From Lachnospiraceae bacterium (GTDB lineage: Bacteria; Bacillota; Clostridia; Lachnospirales; Lachnospiraceae), in the NCBI GenBank assembly GCA_015057625.1, contig SVDZ01000012.1, forward strand, positions 49,165 to 113,164: a stretch of DNA of 64,000 nucleotides. Direction: 5' to 3'. The notes below the pieces were generated by a model. That model did not search any database and had not been told where the DNA came from. It was given only the letters and a program-made list of their open reading frames with translations. Of the stretch, positions 46,766 to 55,451 are shown one piece after another; position 1 is the stretch's first letter; each line of letters starts with the position of its first letter. Both the position numbers and the translations under genes were made by a program.

Positions 46766-49738
46766 ATGATTTTGTATAAGAAGATAACTGCATATATACT
46801 GACAATTGCCTTTCTTTTTTCTGAGATTCCAATAGTTATAACAGTAAAAGCAGAAGAGAGTTCCATAATCAAAGAAGGAATGCTTACTGATACGTTCTCC
46901 TATCAGCTCACGGAAGATGGGACACTGACTGTATTTGGAAGCGGAAATATGCCCTCTCATTGGGACATGGTCCAATATAGAGAAGAACATATCAAAGATG
47001 AAGTTGAGACCATAATAGATGACCAAGGTCATTCGAGTGTGGTAGGAGATTATGATGAATATGACATACACGACCAGACGGAGATAGACGAGATAAAGAA
47101 TTTAATTCGACAAATTGTTATTGCAGATGGAATAACAAGTATCTCGAATGAAGTCTTGGCATCTTGTACCAATTGCACTACGATAATAATGTCTGATTCG
47201 GTGGAACATTTGGAGGAGTATTGTTTTGAGCACTGTCATAGTCTTCAAAGTGTTGAGTTTTCAAAGGGACTTAAAAGAGTAGATTATTGTCCTTTCGCCT
47301 ATTGCACTAATCTAAAAGAAGTGACACTGAAAATGGAAAGAATACCTCAATATATGTTCTGGGAATTTGGAGAACTGGAAAAAGTATATATGGAAGATAC
47401 AGTTCAGTATGTAGAAGATTGTGCATTTAGAGAATGTACAAAATTGAGAGAAGTTCACTTTTCAAAGAATATCAAAGAAATGGGAAGTAATGTATTTCAA
47501 GATTCAAAATTATTAAAGAGATTATATCTTCCGATGGAGAAAGTCCCGGACGGTTTATTGGAAAAAGAAAACGATGAAATAGATGGTACAAAAGATTTTT
47601 ATGCAGAAACAATAATATTAGAAGACAGTGTGGAGGAGATTGGAAATTGTGCGTTTGTCGATTGTACAAGTATAAAAGAAGTTGTAATGTCACCTAATAT
47701 TAGAATCGTTGGAGATGCAGCATTTAAAGGGTGTACATCATTAACAGAATTGGTATTGCCGAATTTGATAACGGAAGTTGGAGAAAGTGCGCTTGAAGGA
47801 TGTACGTCTCTTGTCGAAATAGAACTGCCAGGCAATTTGACAGTATTGGGAAACTCTGCATTTAGGGATTGTAAATCCCTTATTGAAATAGAACTACCTG
47901 ATTTAATACGAACAATAGGAGAGCGAACATTTGAAGGGTGTACGGCTCTTGAAAGCGTAAGATTATCACCTGAACTTACAGTGATTGAACAATATGCCTT
48001 TGAAGGATGTATTTCCCTGAAGGAGATAGACATACCGAAACATGTTGAGAGAATAGGAGATTATTCTTTTGCAAACTGTAGGTCATTGAGGGAATTTGAA
48101 TTTCCAAGAAAAATATTTATGTGGAATAATCACATCCTTGATAATGACGCATCTTTAACAAAGGCTGTTATATATGAAGATTCAATGATATGGTTAGATT
48201 GCTTATTTAAATGTGATAATATATCAACATTGTATGTGTATGGTTATGGAAATATTGGTTCATCAAATTGTGACAGTATTACAGATTCCTTAACAATGAT
48301 ATACGGATATGCTTCTTCGCCTATAGAAGAATTTGCCAGAGATAATGATATTCCATTTACTCCAATAGATGTAATTGAGGAAGATGAATATTATAGCAGC
48401 AAATATACTAAAATGTTCAGTGAAGAAAAGGCAGATATAAAGGTGAGTGCGTGGAGAGAAAAATACTATAATTCATTAGAAGCAGATGGTGTGGTTTATA
48501 CTGATTATGCAAATATTGACATCAATGAGGCACTCGCTGCACAGACTCATAATAGCATGATGTCATCGGTATTATTTGATATTAGGAAGTGTATGTTTGA
48601 CGGTAATATTGAAACATATTACTACGAAGATTTGGTACACGGATCATATATTACTGTTGATTTGAAGGAAGAGTATATAATAAATCAACTCACAATATGG
48701 TGGAGAGACAAAACCCAAATTGACGGGTATAATGTGCAATTGTCGTTGGATGGTGTCAGTTATGAACAAATGGTTCCTATTATGTGTGATTGGGCTCCTT
48801 TTGGATTCAGAACTGACAAGATTCATTATCTTCAGAATCAAAGAGCGAGATATATCAAAGTGACTTTAGAAGATAGACAGTCTCATGGTAAAGGGGTGAT
48901 GCAAATAGATGAATTGGCCGTCTATGCTGTAAAACCGAAAATTGAGATAGTTACTACAGAAACGGTGACTACAGAAGTACCGACGATTGCAGAAACGGTG
49001 ACTACAGAAAAGATTACGACAGAAGTACCGACGACGAAGGAAAAAATAACGACAGAAATGATAACTACAAAAGTACAGACTACTACAGAAAAGATTGCAA
49101 CAGAAGGACCAACGACACAGGAAAAGAAAACTGAAGTGATGAATAATAAGAATGAAAAAATAAAGATTAAAAAAATATCAGAGATTAATTATCATTCTGC
49201 TAAAATCAGTTGGAATAAATTGACATCGGTAAAAGTGTATAGGTTATACAGAAAGTCTAAAAAGAAAGGTATGTATAAGAAAGTAGCTGATGTAAGCAAA
49301 GAATCATATATCGACAAAAATGTTAAGGCCGGCAAGATATATTACTATAAGGTTGAAGCTTTAAATAATAATGGAAAGACAGTCTTGTCAGAGGCAAAAT
49401 CTGTAAAAATAAAAGGTAAGCCGGACAGACCAAAATTAATTGTGGGGATAAAAGGCAAAGTATGGAATGTGAAGTGGGGAACGATACCTGATAATAGTGT
49501 GGGTATTGAGGTTGCCATGAAGAGCAAAGAAAGTGGTTTCAAGAAATACAAAGTAATTCATACATCAATGAAAATAAAAAAATCGAAAAAAGAAAAAGGA
49601 GCAACAGGAGTACAGGCAGCAGTTGATGAATTGAAAAAGGGCGCGACATATTATTTTCGTGCAAGAACATTTGCCATAGTAAATAAGAAAAAAGTGTACA
49701 GCAGTTGGTCCAAAGTAAAGAAAATGACTAGAAAGTAA
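46766..49738 (+). CDS. Secreted BspA-like LRR / discoidin-like / FnIII surface protein
   Basis: This 990-aa exported protein has a signal peptide (about 1-33, ending VKAEE). BspA-type leucine-rich repeats of about 23 residues (CTSLTELVLPNLITEVGESA pattern) run from about 100 to 560. A coagulation factor 5/8 (discoidin)-like domain follows (about 590-735), with YITVDLKEEYIINQLTIWW and RYIKVTLEDRQ. A Thr/Glu-rich repeat stretch (about 735-800) leads into two FnIII-like modules. It has no LPxTG motif. The ATG at 46766 is preferred because TTGGAGG lies five bases upstream. It is probably an adhesin or sensor at the cell surface, encoded between a regulator and a Ser/Thr kinase. Confidence 0.8.
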   Translation: MILYKKITAYILTIAFLFSEIPIVITVKAEESSIIKEGMLTDTFSYQLTEDGTLTVFGSGNMPSHWDMVQYREEHIKDEVETIIDDQGHSSVVGDYDEYDIHDQTEIDEIKNLIRQIVIADGITSISNEVLASCTNCTTIIMSDSVEHLEEYCFEHCHSLQSVEFSKGLKRVDYCPFAYCTNLKEVTLKMERIPQYMFWEFGELEKVYMEDTVQYVEDCAFRECTKLREVHFSKNIKEMGSNVFQDSKLLKRLYLPMEKVPDGLLEKENDEIDGTKDFYAETIILEDSVEEIGNCAFVDCTSIKEVVMSPNIRIVGDAAFKGCTSLTELVLPNLITEVGESALEGCTSLVEIELPGNLTVLGNSAFRDCKSLIEIELPDLIRTIGERTFEGCTALESVRLSPELTVIEQYAFEGCISLKEIDIPKHVERIGDYSFANCRSLREFEFPRKIFMWNNHILDNDASLTKAVIYEDSMIWLDCLFKCDNISTLYVYGYGNIGSSNCDSITDSLTMIYGYASSPIEEFARDNDIPFTPIDVIEEDEYYSSKYTKMFSEEKADIKVSAWREKYYNSLEADGVVYTDYANIDINEALAAQTHNSMMSSVLFDIRKCMFDGNIETYYYEDLVHGSYITVDLKEEYIINQLTIWWRDKTQIDGYNVQLSLDGVSYEQMVPIMCDWAPFGFRTDKIHYLQNQRARYIKVTLEDRQSHGKGVMQIDELAVYAVKPKIEIVTTETVTTEVPTIAETVTTEKITTEVPTTKEKITTEMITTKVQTTTEKIATEGPTTQEKKTEVMNNKNEKIKIKKISEINYHSAKISWNKLTSVKVYRLYRKSKKKGMYKKVADVSKESYIDKNVKAGKIYYYKVEALNNNGKTVLSEAKSVKIKGKPDRPKLIVGIKGKVWNVKWGTIPDNSVGIEVAMKSKESGFKKYKVIHTSMKIKKSKKEKGATGVQAAVDELKKGATYYFRARTFAIVNKKKVYSSWSKVKKMTRK
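48951..49130 (+). repeat. Coding repeat for Thr/Glu-rich stretch
   Basis: Degenerate repeats built on ACTACAGAA-type and ACGACAGAAGTACCG-type units encode TTEVPT and TTEKIT motifs in the surface protein. Unit slippage would stay in frame and alter linker length. Confidence 0.7.
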
Positions 49739-49755
49739 TACGATGGGAGAAAACA

Positions 49756-51423
49756 GTGGAATCCATTATAGGCAGAACAATATTAGGATACAAGATTATA
49801 GAGATAATTGGAACGGGCGGATTTGGAAATGTATATCGGGTTGAGAAAAATAATATCGTAGGAAATGCGAATAGAGCTTTGAAAGTAGTGACTCTTCCAA
49901 AAGAAAACCAGTACACTGAAGTCCTCAATTCCATGGGTGGCGACTACGAGAAGGCAGACAGATATTTCAAACTGGAATTGGATAGAGTTGTTGATGAAAT
50001 CAGAGTGTTTTCCATGTTGTCTGAAAAGGACAATCATAACATCGTGTCATACTATGAAAATGATGTAGAGGAGATTGGAAAACATAAATATAACATATAT
50101 ATACTTATGGAATATCTCACACCATTGGATAAGTGGTTGCAGAGCAATAATATGACAGTTGCCAATGCTGTTGATATAGGTATTTCTATAGCCAAAGCTC
50201 TAAAGATATGTCATGAGAATAAAATCATGCATCGTGATGTAAAGTTGAACAATGTATTTGTGTCTAAGGATGGCAAGTTTAAACTTGGAGATTTTGGCGT
50301 GTCAAAAAGGCTTGATACAATGACAAGGGCAAACACAATTAAGGGAACACCTCATTATATAGCACCTGAAGTGTATAGTGGAAAAGAAAAGTATAATTAC
50401 ACAGTGGATATATATTCTCTAGGCATATTGTTATATTATCTGTTCAATAAGAGCAGATTTCCGTTTTATCCGGATTATCCTAATGAATATAATAACAACG
50501 ATGAGGATAGAGCGTTCTATCAGCGCATGAAATATGAAGAGTTGAAAGCTCCGTTATGTGCACCGGATAATGTGGCAAAGATTATCCTTAAAGCGGTTTC
50601 GGAACCACAAAACAGATATAAAACAGTTACGGAGTTTTTGGAAGATTTCGAGAATGCAAAGAGTGAATTAGAAGAGACTGAACTCCAAGAATATATAGGA
50701 TTTGAGCCTGTAGTGAAGATGGAAGATACTGTATCAGCAAAAGAAGATGGACTTGTTGATAACCTTGAAGATAATATGAAGGTGAGTATTAGTTTTGGTG
50801 AGCACAGTATAGAGACGATATCAAAAAAGATAAATAACGGTCTAAAGAAATGGGCTTATACAGGAGTCATTGCAGTTGCCATAATTTTAGGAATTGTATT
50901 TTTGGCATTTGCAAAAAAGAAGAGTGACATGGAAAATGTTTTTGAAAGTCAGGCAATAAGTGAAACAGGTGATAATGATATTTCAGAATCACAGGGAATA
51001 AAAGAAGCGACAGAGATTACCTCCTTTTTTGTAAGTGATGAGCAGAATACTGTGGCAGAAAGCATAGTCGAGGTGGCTGAATATAAGAATAAAAAGTATT
51101 CCGAGGTATATGAACAGTTGAGCAGTGCAGGATTTCAAGTTGAAAAAGTCTCAAAGTACAGCAGTTCCGTTAAAAAGGGCAGAATTGTAGAACAAAGCAT
51201 ATCTGCCGGAACAAAGGTGGTAACAGGAGCAAAAATAGTACTTACTGTTAGCAAGGGAGCAAAAAAGGAGAGTGCCACAACATCTGCCAGGGAAGAAATA
51301 ACGACAAAGGTAAAGACAAGCAGCCAGAATAATAACAATAATAAATTAGATAGCAGTAACGATAATGGCAATTCTAATAAAGATTCGGGAAAAACTTTTA
51401 ATTTTGGAGAAATAGTAGAGTGA
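49756..51423 (+). CDS. PASTA-domain Ser/Thr protein kinase
   Basis: This 555-aa membrane kinase has a complete kinase domain (about 10-300): glycine loop GTGGFGNVY, MHRDVKLNNVF, KLGDFGVSKRL and GTPHYIAPEVY. One transmembrane helix (about 373-393) is followed by a single extracellular PASTA domain (about 430-500, YSEVYEQLSSAGFQVEKVSK). The tail is Ser/Asn-rich. General PrkC/IreK kinases usually carry three or more PASTA domains and lie next to a PP2C phosphatase; here there is one and no phosphatase. The start is the GTG after GGGAGA. It ends the island operon and is followed by a terminator. Confidence 0.9.
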   Translation: MESIIGRTILGYKIIEIIGTGGFGNVYRVEKNNIVGNANRALKVVTLPKENQYTEVLNSMGGDYEKADRYFKLELDRVVDEIRVFSMLSEKDNHNIVSYYENDVEEIGKHKYNIYILMEYLTPLDKWLQSNNMTVANAVDIGISIAKALKICHENKIMHRDVKLNNVFVSKDGKFKLGDFGVSKRLDTMTRANTIKGTPHYIAPEVYSGKEKYNYTVDIYSLGILLYYLFNKSRFPFYPDYPNEYNNNDEDRAFYQRMKYEELKAPLCAPDNVAKIILKAVSEPQNRYKTVTEFLEDFENAKSELEETELQEYIGFEPVVKMEDTVSAKEDGLVDNLEDNMKVSISFGEHSIETISKKINNGLKKWAYTGVIAVAIILGIVFLAFAKKKSDMENVFESQAISETGDNDISESQGIKEATEITSFFVSDEQNTVAESIVEVAEYKNKKYSEVYEQLSSAGFQVEKVSKYSSSVKKGRIVEQSISAGTKVVTGAKIVLTVSKGAKKESATTSAREEITTKVKTSSQNNNNNKLDSSNDNGNSNKDSGKTFNFGEIVE

Positions 51424-51442
51424 CAGAATATTAGAATATTAT

Positions 51443-51471
51443 AAAACACATCCGATAAGGGTGTGTTTTTT
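51443..51471 (+). terminator. Terminator after the PASTA kinase gene
   Basis: Bases 51443-51453 pair with 51459-51469 (AAAACACA stem) around a 5-nt loop, and T residues follow. Confidence 0.85.
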
Positions 51472-51480
51472 AGTTCATAG

Positions 51481-51528
51481 AAAAGGGGTCAGTTTGTGAA
51501 AAAAAAAGTTTATTCGGCATGGTATAAT
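51481..51528 (+). promoter_or_regulatory. Island promoter 2 with shared upstream box
   Basis: The box GGGTCAGTTTGTGAAAAAA (within 51481-51505, with one extra G before it) is followed by the extended -10 TGGTATAAT (TATAAT 51523-51528). The distance from box to -10 is two bases longer than in the copy at 44313. Confidence 0.6.
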
Positions 51529-51587
51529 CCTAATATAATGAATGAACGTATTGAGTCAGTGAAAAATGACTCGGAAAGGAGCAAAAT

Positions 51588-51755
51588 ATGAAAGATTATT
51601 TTAGTTTGGCGCATTTCAAAATGGTTCCAGCGGTATGTGCTTATTGTGGGGCAGCTTTAGGTACAGTATCAGATATGAGCAATGCGACAAAGAGATGTAG
51701 TAAATGCCATAAAGCAACTATTTTTGTTAAGGGAGAAGTAGCAGGCTGGAAATAA
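51588..51755 (+). CDS. Small zinc-ribbon protein, unknown
   Basis: A 55-aa product with two CxxC pairs, C17-x2-C20 (VCAYCG) and C37-x2-C40 (RCSKC), forming a zinc ribbon. The layout recalls small Com-like or zinc-ribbon nucleic-acid binders, but I cannot place the family. GGAAAGGAGC lies at a good distance before the ATG. It is the first gene after island promoter 2 and is closed by its own terminator. Confidence 0.72.
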   Translation: MKDYFSLAHFKMVPAVCAYCGAALGTVSDMSNATKRCSKCHKATIFVKGEVAGWK

Positions 51756-51762
51756 TTTTAAG

Positions 51763-51794
51763 AGAGAGGGCGGAAACTGCCCTCTTATTTTTTT
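51763..51794 (+). terminator. Terminator after the zinc-ribbon gene
   Basis: AGAGGGC (51765-51771) pairs with GCCCTCT (51779-51785), and TTATTTTTTT follows. Read-through would be needed to express the genes beyond it from promoter 2. Confidence 0.8.
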
Positions 51795-51811
51795 ATGAGG
51801 GATTTTAAGAT

Positions 51812-52009
51812 ATGAAATCAAATTCAAGAGCAGACAATAAATGTATCTTTTGCAAATATTGGATTGGAAACGAACCGGATATAAATACTAGGACAGGAGA
51901 GGCAAATTATAGTATATGCAGAGGAATGTGTGAGAAGGATAGTTCGAATTCTATGCATTCGTCTGAAGATTTATGTTACGAGTTTAGAAGAAGTATAGTT
52001 TATTTGTAA
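51812..52009 (+). CDS. Small Cys-rich protein (paralogue of 52866)
   Basis: A 65-aa protein with KCIFCKYW near the N-terminus and further cysteines at CRGMCEK and LCYEF, probably metal-binding. The C-x2-C-K-x-W motif and the later cysteine spacing are shared with the 69-aa protein at 52866 (NCVFCKNWW), so the two are probably paralogues. The function is unknown. GAGGGA precedes the ATG by nine bases. Confidence 0.6.
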   Translation: MKSNSRADNKCIFCKYWIGNEPDINTRTGEANYSICRGMCEKDSSNSMHSSEDLCYEFRRSIVYL

Positions 52010-52042
52010 TAATCGCAAAGGAATATTATCGGAGGTGGAAGT

Positions 52043-52606
52043 ATGGACTTTATAAGTGTGATTAAACAAACAATGAACGAGAGTTTTGATAATTTTGCAA
52101 ATGATTTTTTTGATAATTTAATTAATAATATTAATACTGCATCAAATGAAGAGATTGATGAGATGTTAATATTATGCCAAGAAAGTATAATTCAAGCATA
52201 TAATTATTTGAACACATTAGATCCAAAAGTTAATAAAGGAGAGTCGCCTTATGATATCTGGCAGTATTCTCTTTTGGTAGCTGCGATGTTGAGCAATGAT
52301 GATATGGCAATGAATTTATCAGATGACATAGACTGCTTTATGGCGAAATGGGAGGTGACAAAAGAGGTAACGGATACTATCTTCAATAATAGTTTATTGG
52401 GAGAGATACTATTAAAGCCAAAAGTCAAGATTAATCTGGCACAGGAATGTAATGATTTTTTTGATTATATCAATAGTTTGGATTATACAGATAATGGATT
52501 GTTTGGAAGAAAGAGAATGAACAAATTAATAAATGAAAAAAAATCAGAACTTCAAGGAAAACTGGCACAGATGCTATTTAATATCGAAGGTGCATTGAAT
52601 AGATAG
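52043..52606 (+). CDS. Hypothetical acidic helical protein
   Basis: A 187-aa cytoplasmic protein without signal or transmembrane segment. It is acidic, Asn-rich and probably all-helical (MDFISVIKQTMNESFDNFAN start). I recognise no family. A strong AGGTGG-type site precedes the ATG. It sits in a compact set of small genes (51812-53075) with spacings of 14-36 bases. Confidence 0.65.
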   Translation: MDFISVIKQTMNESFDNFANDFFDNLINNINTASNEEIDEMLILCQESIIQAYNYLNTLDPKVNKGESPYDIWQYSLLVAAMLSNDDMAMNLSDDIDCFMAKWEVTKEVTDTIFNNSLLGEILLKPKVKINLAQECNDFFDYINSLDYTDNGLFGRKRMNKLINEKKSELQGKLAQMLFNIEGALNR

Positions 52607-52620
52607 AAAGGAGACATAAT

Positions 52621-52851
52621 ATGGGATTATTTGAAGGATTATCGAAATTTGGGAAAGCTCTACTTAATCAAGTGAATATAGAAATGGAAAATAAGGAAGA
52701 GGCTTATAGAGAAGGGATGAGCATGGACAAAGAAAGTTTAATCCATTATTTTGAAAATTCAAGTGGTTTTAGACGGGCAGGATTTTACAAAGCTATGATT
52801 GAAAGAGGGTTGATAATTAAAAATGGTGATAAAAATTATAAAAACTATTGA
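52621..52851 (+). CDS. Hypothetical small protein
   Basis: A 76-aa protein starting MGLFEGLSKFGKALLNQVNI, with an amphipathic N-terminal helix. A C-terminal half (KESLIHYFENSSGFRRAGFY, then KAMIERGLI) resembles the short domains found at the end of many Firmicute small proteins. The family is not identified. AAAGGAG lies nine bases before the ATG. Confidence 0.6.
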   Translation: MGLFEGLSKFGKALLNQVNIEMENKEEAYREGMSMDKESLIHYFENSSGFRRAGFYKAMIERGLIIKNGDKNYKNY

Positions 52852-52865
52852 TGGAGGAGATGACA

Positions 52866-53075
52866 ATGAAAAGAATTATTAGTAAAACAGATATACCAAA
52901 AGTAAGAAATTGCGTTTTTTGTAAAAATTGGTGGGATCCATCCAGTTCTTTATTAACACCAAAAAACATAAATAAATTTGAATTTGATCCAAATGAATTT
53001 AGGGCTTGTAGTGAAAAAAACAACTTAAAAACTAAAGCTTGTCATACATGTCCTAAGTTTCAGTCAAAGTTTTAA
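52866..53075 (+). CDS. Small Cys-rich protein (paralogue of 51812)
   Basis: A 69-aa protein with NCVFCKNWWDP, then FRACSEKN and KACHTCPKF, giving five or more cysteines probably binding zinc or a cluster. I chose the ATG at 52866, eight bases after GGAGG; in-frame starts at 52848-52860 would overlap the previous gene or that site. The function is unknown. Just after it (53085-53150) is an open stretch ERVAKVARNAGKVARFLKII without a start, perhaps a gene remnant. Confidence 0.6.
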   Translation: MKRIISKTDIPKVRNCVFCKNWWDPSSSLLTPKNINKFEFDPNEFRACSEKNNLKTKACHTCPKFQSKF

Positions 53076-53186
53076 TATGAAAGAGTAGCAAAAGTTGCGA
53101 GAAATGCCGGAAAAGTGGCTAGATTTTTAAAAATAATAATTGAATAAAGCGGAAGCGTAATATAATAGTTACGATAATTGAAAATA

Positions 53187-53242
53187 AGAAGAATCAGAGC
53201 ATTTTAAGTTTTTTATTAATCTTAAAATGCTCTGATTCTTCT
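53187..53242. terminator. 22-bp hairpin terminator
   Basis: A perfect 22-bp stem (53187-53208 with 53221-53242) has a 12-nt A/T loop and A/T-rich flanks. It ends the small-gene set. It can work in both directions. Confidence 0.75.
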
Positions 53243-53371
53243 ATTTATAATAAATTATAGTAATATATAATAAAATATAGTAACATACAAAGTATATCTT
53301 TGTTAATAGTGATAAGATTGGAGGGAAGATGTGGTTTTATTTTCTATAATGGGATCACGTTAAAAATTATT

Positions 53372-53746
53372 ATGAAAAGATTAACGTTTTTGATTGTAGC
53401 AATATTGTTTATTACGTTTGGTGCAGAAAGAGCAGAAGCTTCGAATATTAAAAAAGTAGATGTTGATGTTATGGATGCAACAAGCAGTTATGTCAAATTA
53501 AATGTAAAAAACAGGCGAAGCAATAGTATATATATTTCACAAAAATTTGTTCTAAAAAAGAAAGTTAAAGGTGAGTGGAAAAAAATATATTTTAATGAAA
53601 ATGTATTTTTTGCGAAAACCATACAGATTTTACCAAATGAAAATAAGGTAATAAAGATTAAATGGAAGAATTATTTTGGTAAGAAATTAAAGAAAGGTAA
53701 ATATAAAATAGTCTTTATTAAAACAAAAAAATTTTCTTTAAAGTAA
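53372..53746 (+). CDS. Small exported protein, Ig-like fold suspected
   Basis: This 124-aa product has a clear signal peptide (MKRLTFLIVAILFITFGAER, cleavage near AEA-S). The short Lys-rich mature domain has alternating hydrophobic strands (YVKLNVKNRRSNSIYISQ), like small bacterial Ig-like domains. The family is unknown. I preferred this ATG over an upstream start at 53300 because the signal peptide begins here, though its ribosome binding site is weak. It is the last gene of the island. Confidence 0.6.
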   Translation: MKRLTFLIVAILFITFGAERAEASNIKKVDVDVMDATSSYVKLNVKNRRSNSIYISQKFVLKKKVKGEWKKIYFNENVFFAKTIQILPNENKVIKIKWKNYFGKKLKKGKYKIVFIKTKKFSLK

Positions 53747-53770
53747 AATGTGACGTAAAGAAAATTAAGA

Positions 53771-53875
53771 TTGCCATATTACAAAGGACTTCCGTTAAAA
53801 CATAATAAATTTTGGACGGATAGTGACGTTGAATTAATAAAAAGAAAATGCAACATACCATACAAAGAGTTATAG
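53771..53875 (+). pseudogene. Possible decayed reading frame
   Basis: An open stretch beginning TTG reads LPYYKGLPLKHNKFWTDSDV then ELIKRKCNIPYKEL before a stop. The W-T-x2-D-x-E-L-I pattern recalls Myb/SANT-like helix-turn-helix starts. No convincing start or ribosome binding site is present, so it is either a remnant or chance. Confidence 0.2.
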
Positions 53876-53894
53876 CAGATAGAGATAAGGTTTT

Positions 53895-53934
53895 AGAGGC
53901 TGTTGTGCTAACTGACGTTAGCACAACAGCCTCT
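53895..53934. terminator. 18-bp hairpin upstream of rarA
   Basis: A perfect 18-bp stem (53895-53912 with 53917-53934) has a 4-nt loop, TGAC. Only a weak T stretch follows. It marks the right edge of the accessory island. Confidence 0.65.
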
Positions 53935-53985
53935 GTTATTATTTAGAAGGAACTTAATTTCACTATACACATTGATATCGCATTG

Positions 53986-53994
53986 TGATATGAT
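53986..53994 (+). promoter_or_regulatory. Extended -10 promoter of rarA
   Basis: TGATATGAT gives an extended -10 (TATGAT 53989-53994), 52 bases before the ATG. No good -35 is seen. Confidence 0.4.
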
Positions 53995-54045
53995 AGAAAA
54001 GGATGCGACTATTTATTCGCAGTTTATTATTTTGGGAGATTACCA

Positions 54046-55380
54046 ATGGATTTATTTGAATATATGAGAGCAAACACCATGGAGAAAGAGTCGCCTCTTG
54101 CCAGCAGACTCAGACCAACGACTATTGATGAAGTGGTAGGGCAGGAGCACATCCTTGGTGAAGGAAAATTATTATACAGAGCTATCAAAGCTGATAAGTT
54201 AGGGTCGGTTATTTTTTACGGACCTCCGGGGACGGGAAAGACGACCATTGCAAAGGTTATTGCAAACACTACCAGTGCAGAGTTCAAGCAGTTAAACGCC
54301 ACTGTATCGGGAAAGAAAGATATGGAAGAGGTTGTGGAATCTGCAAAGCAGACACTTGGTATGTATGGGAAGAAGACTATTCTTTTCATAGACGAGATTC
54401 ACAGATTCAACAAGAGTCAGCAGGATTTTCTGCTTCCACATGTGGAAGATGGAACCATTGTACTGATTGGAGCCACAACTGAGAATCCTTACTTTGAAGT
54501 TAACGGAGCTCTTATTTCCCGCTCCATTATCTTTGAACTCAAACCTCTTTCAAAAGATAATATAAAGACTCTTATTGAGAGAGCTGTCTATGACAATGAA
54601 AAGGGAATGGGAGTTTACAATGCAAAGATAGATGATGATGCGGCAGAGTTCCTTGCAGATATTTCAAACGGTGATGCTAGAAAAGCCCTCAATGCCATTG
54701 AACTTGGTGTTCTTACAACGGACAAGAGTGAGGATGGCTTTATCCACATCACACTCGATGTGGCTCAGGAATGTATTCAGAGAAGAGCCGTTGGATATGA
54801 TAAGACAGGCGACAATCACTATGACACTATCTCAGCATTTATAAAGAGTATGAGAGGGTCAGATCCTGATGCGGCAGTTTATTATCTTGCAAAGATGCTG
54901 TACGCAGGAGAGAGTGTTGATTTTATTGCCAGAAGAATTATGATTTGTGCAGCGGAAGATGTGGGACTTGCAGATCCAAATGCTCTCACCGTTGCGGTAT
55001 CGGCGGCAAACGCAGTTCATATGATTGGTATGCCTGAGTCTCAGATTATTTTATCTGAGGCGGTAATCTATGTTGCTACTGCGCCAAAATCCAACTCTGC
55101 AGTTTGTGCAATCGGAGAGGCAATGGACAGTGTGAAAAATAACACATCCGTAAAAGTGCCGGTGCATCTTCAGGATGCTCACTACGGTGGCGCAGCCAAA
55201 TTGGGACATGGACAGGGATACAAGTACGCCCATGATTATCCAAACCATTATGTTAAGCAGCAGTATTTGCCTGACGGAATGGAGGATGTGAAATTCTATC
55301 ATCCTGACAGAATGGGTTATGAGGCGGAAATTATTGATTATAGAGATTCCATAATGAAAAATAATAGCAATGAATCATAG
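54046..55380 (+). CDS. rarA: Replication-associated recombination protein RarA
   Basis: This 444-aa AAA+ ATPase of the RarA/MgsA/WRNIP1 family acts at stalled replication forks. It has LASRLRPTTIDEVVGQEH, Walker A GPPGTGKTTIAK, Walker B LFIDEIHRFNKSQQD, sensor ATTENPYFEVN, and a C-terminal tetramerisation domain (GLADPNAL, HLQDAHYGGAAKLGHG). Length and motifs are standard. Confidence 0.96.
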   Translation: MDLFEYMRANTMEKESPLASRLRPTTIDEVVGQEHILGEGKLLYRAIKADKLGSVIFYGPPGTGKTTIAKVIANTTSAEFKQLNATVSGKKDMEEVVESAKQTLGMYGKKTILFIDEIHRFNKSQQDFLLPHVEDGTIVLIGATTENPYFEVNGALISRSIIFELKPLSKDNIKTLIERAVYDNEKGMGVYNAKIDDDAAEFLADISNGDARKALNAIELGVLTTDKSEDGFIHITLDVAQECIQRRAVGYDKTGDNHYDTISAFIKSMRGSDPDAAVYYLAKMLYAGESVDFIARRIMICAAEDVGLADPNALTVAVSAANAVHMIGMPESQIILSEAVIYVATAPKSNSAVCAIGEAMDSVKNNTSVKVPVHLQDAHYGGAAKLGHGQGYKYAHDYPNHYVKQQYLPDGMEDVKFYHPDRMGYEAEIIDYRDSIMKNNSNES

Positions 55381-55451
55381 TCATCACAAATAGATAATTA
55401 GTATTGATGAAAATTAATAACATATATTTAGTATTAATGAGAGGTATTTAA

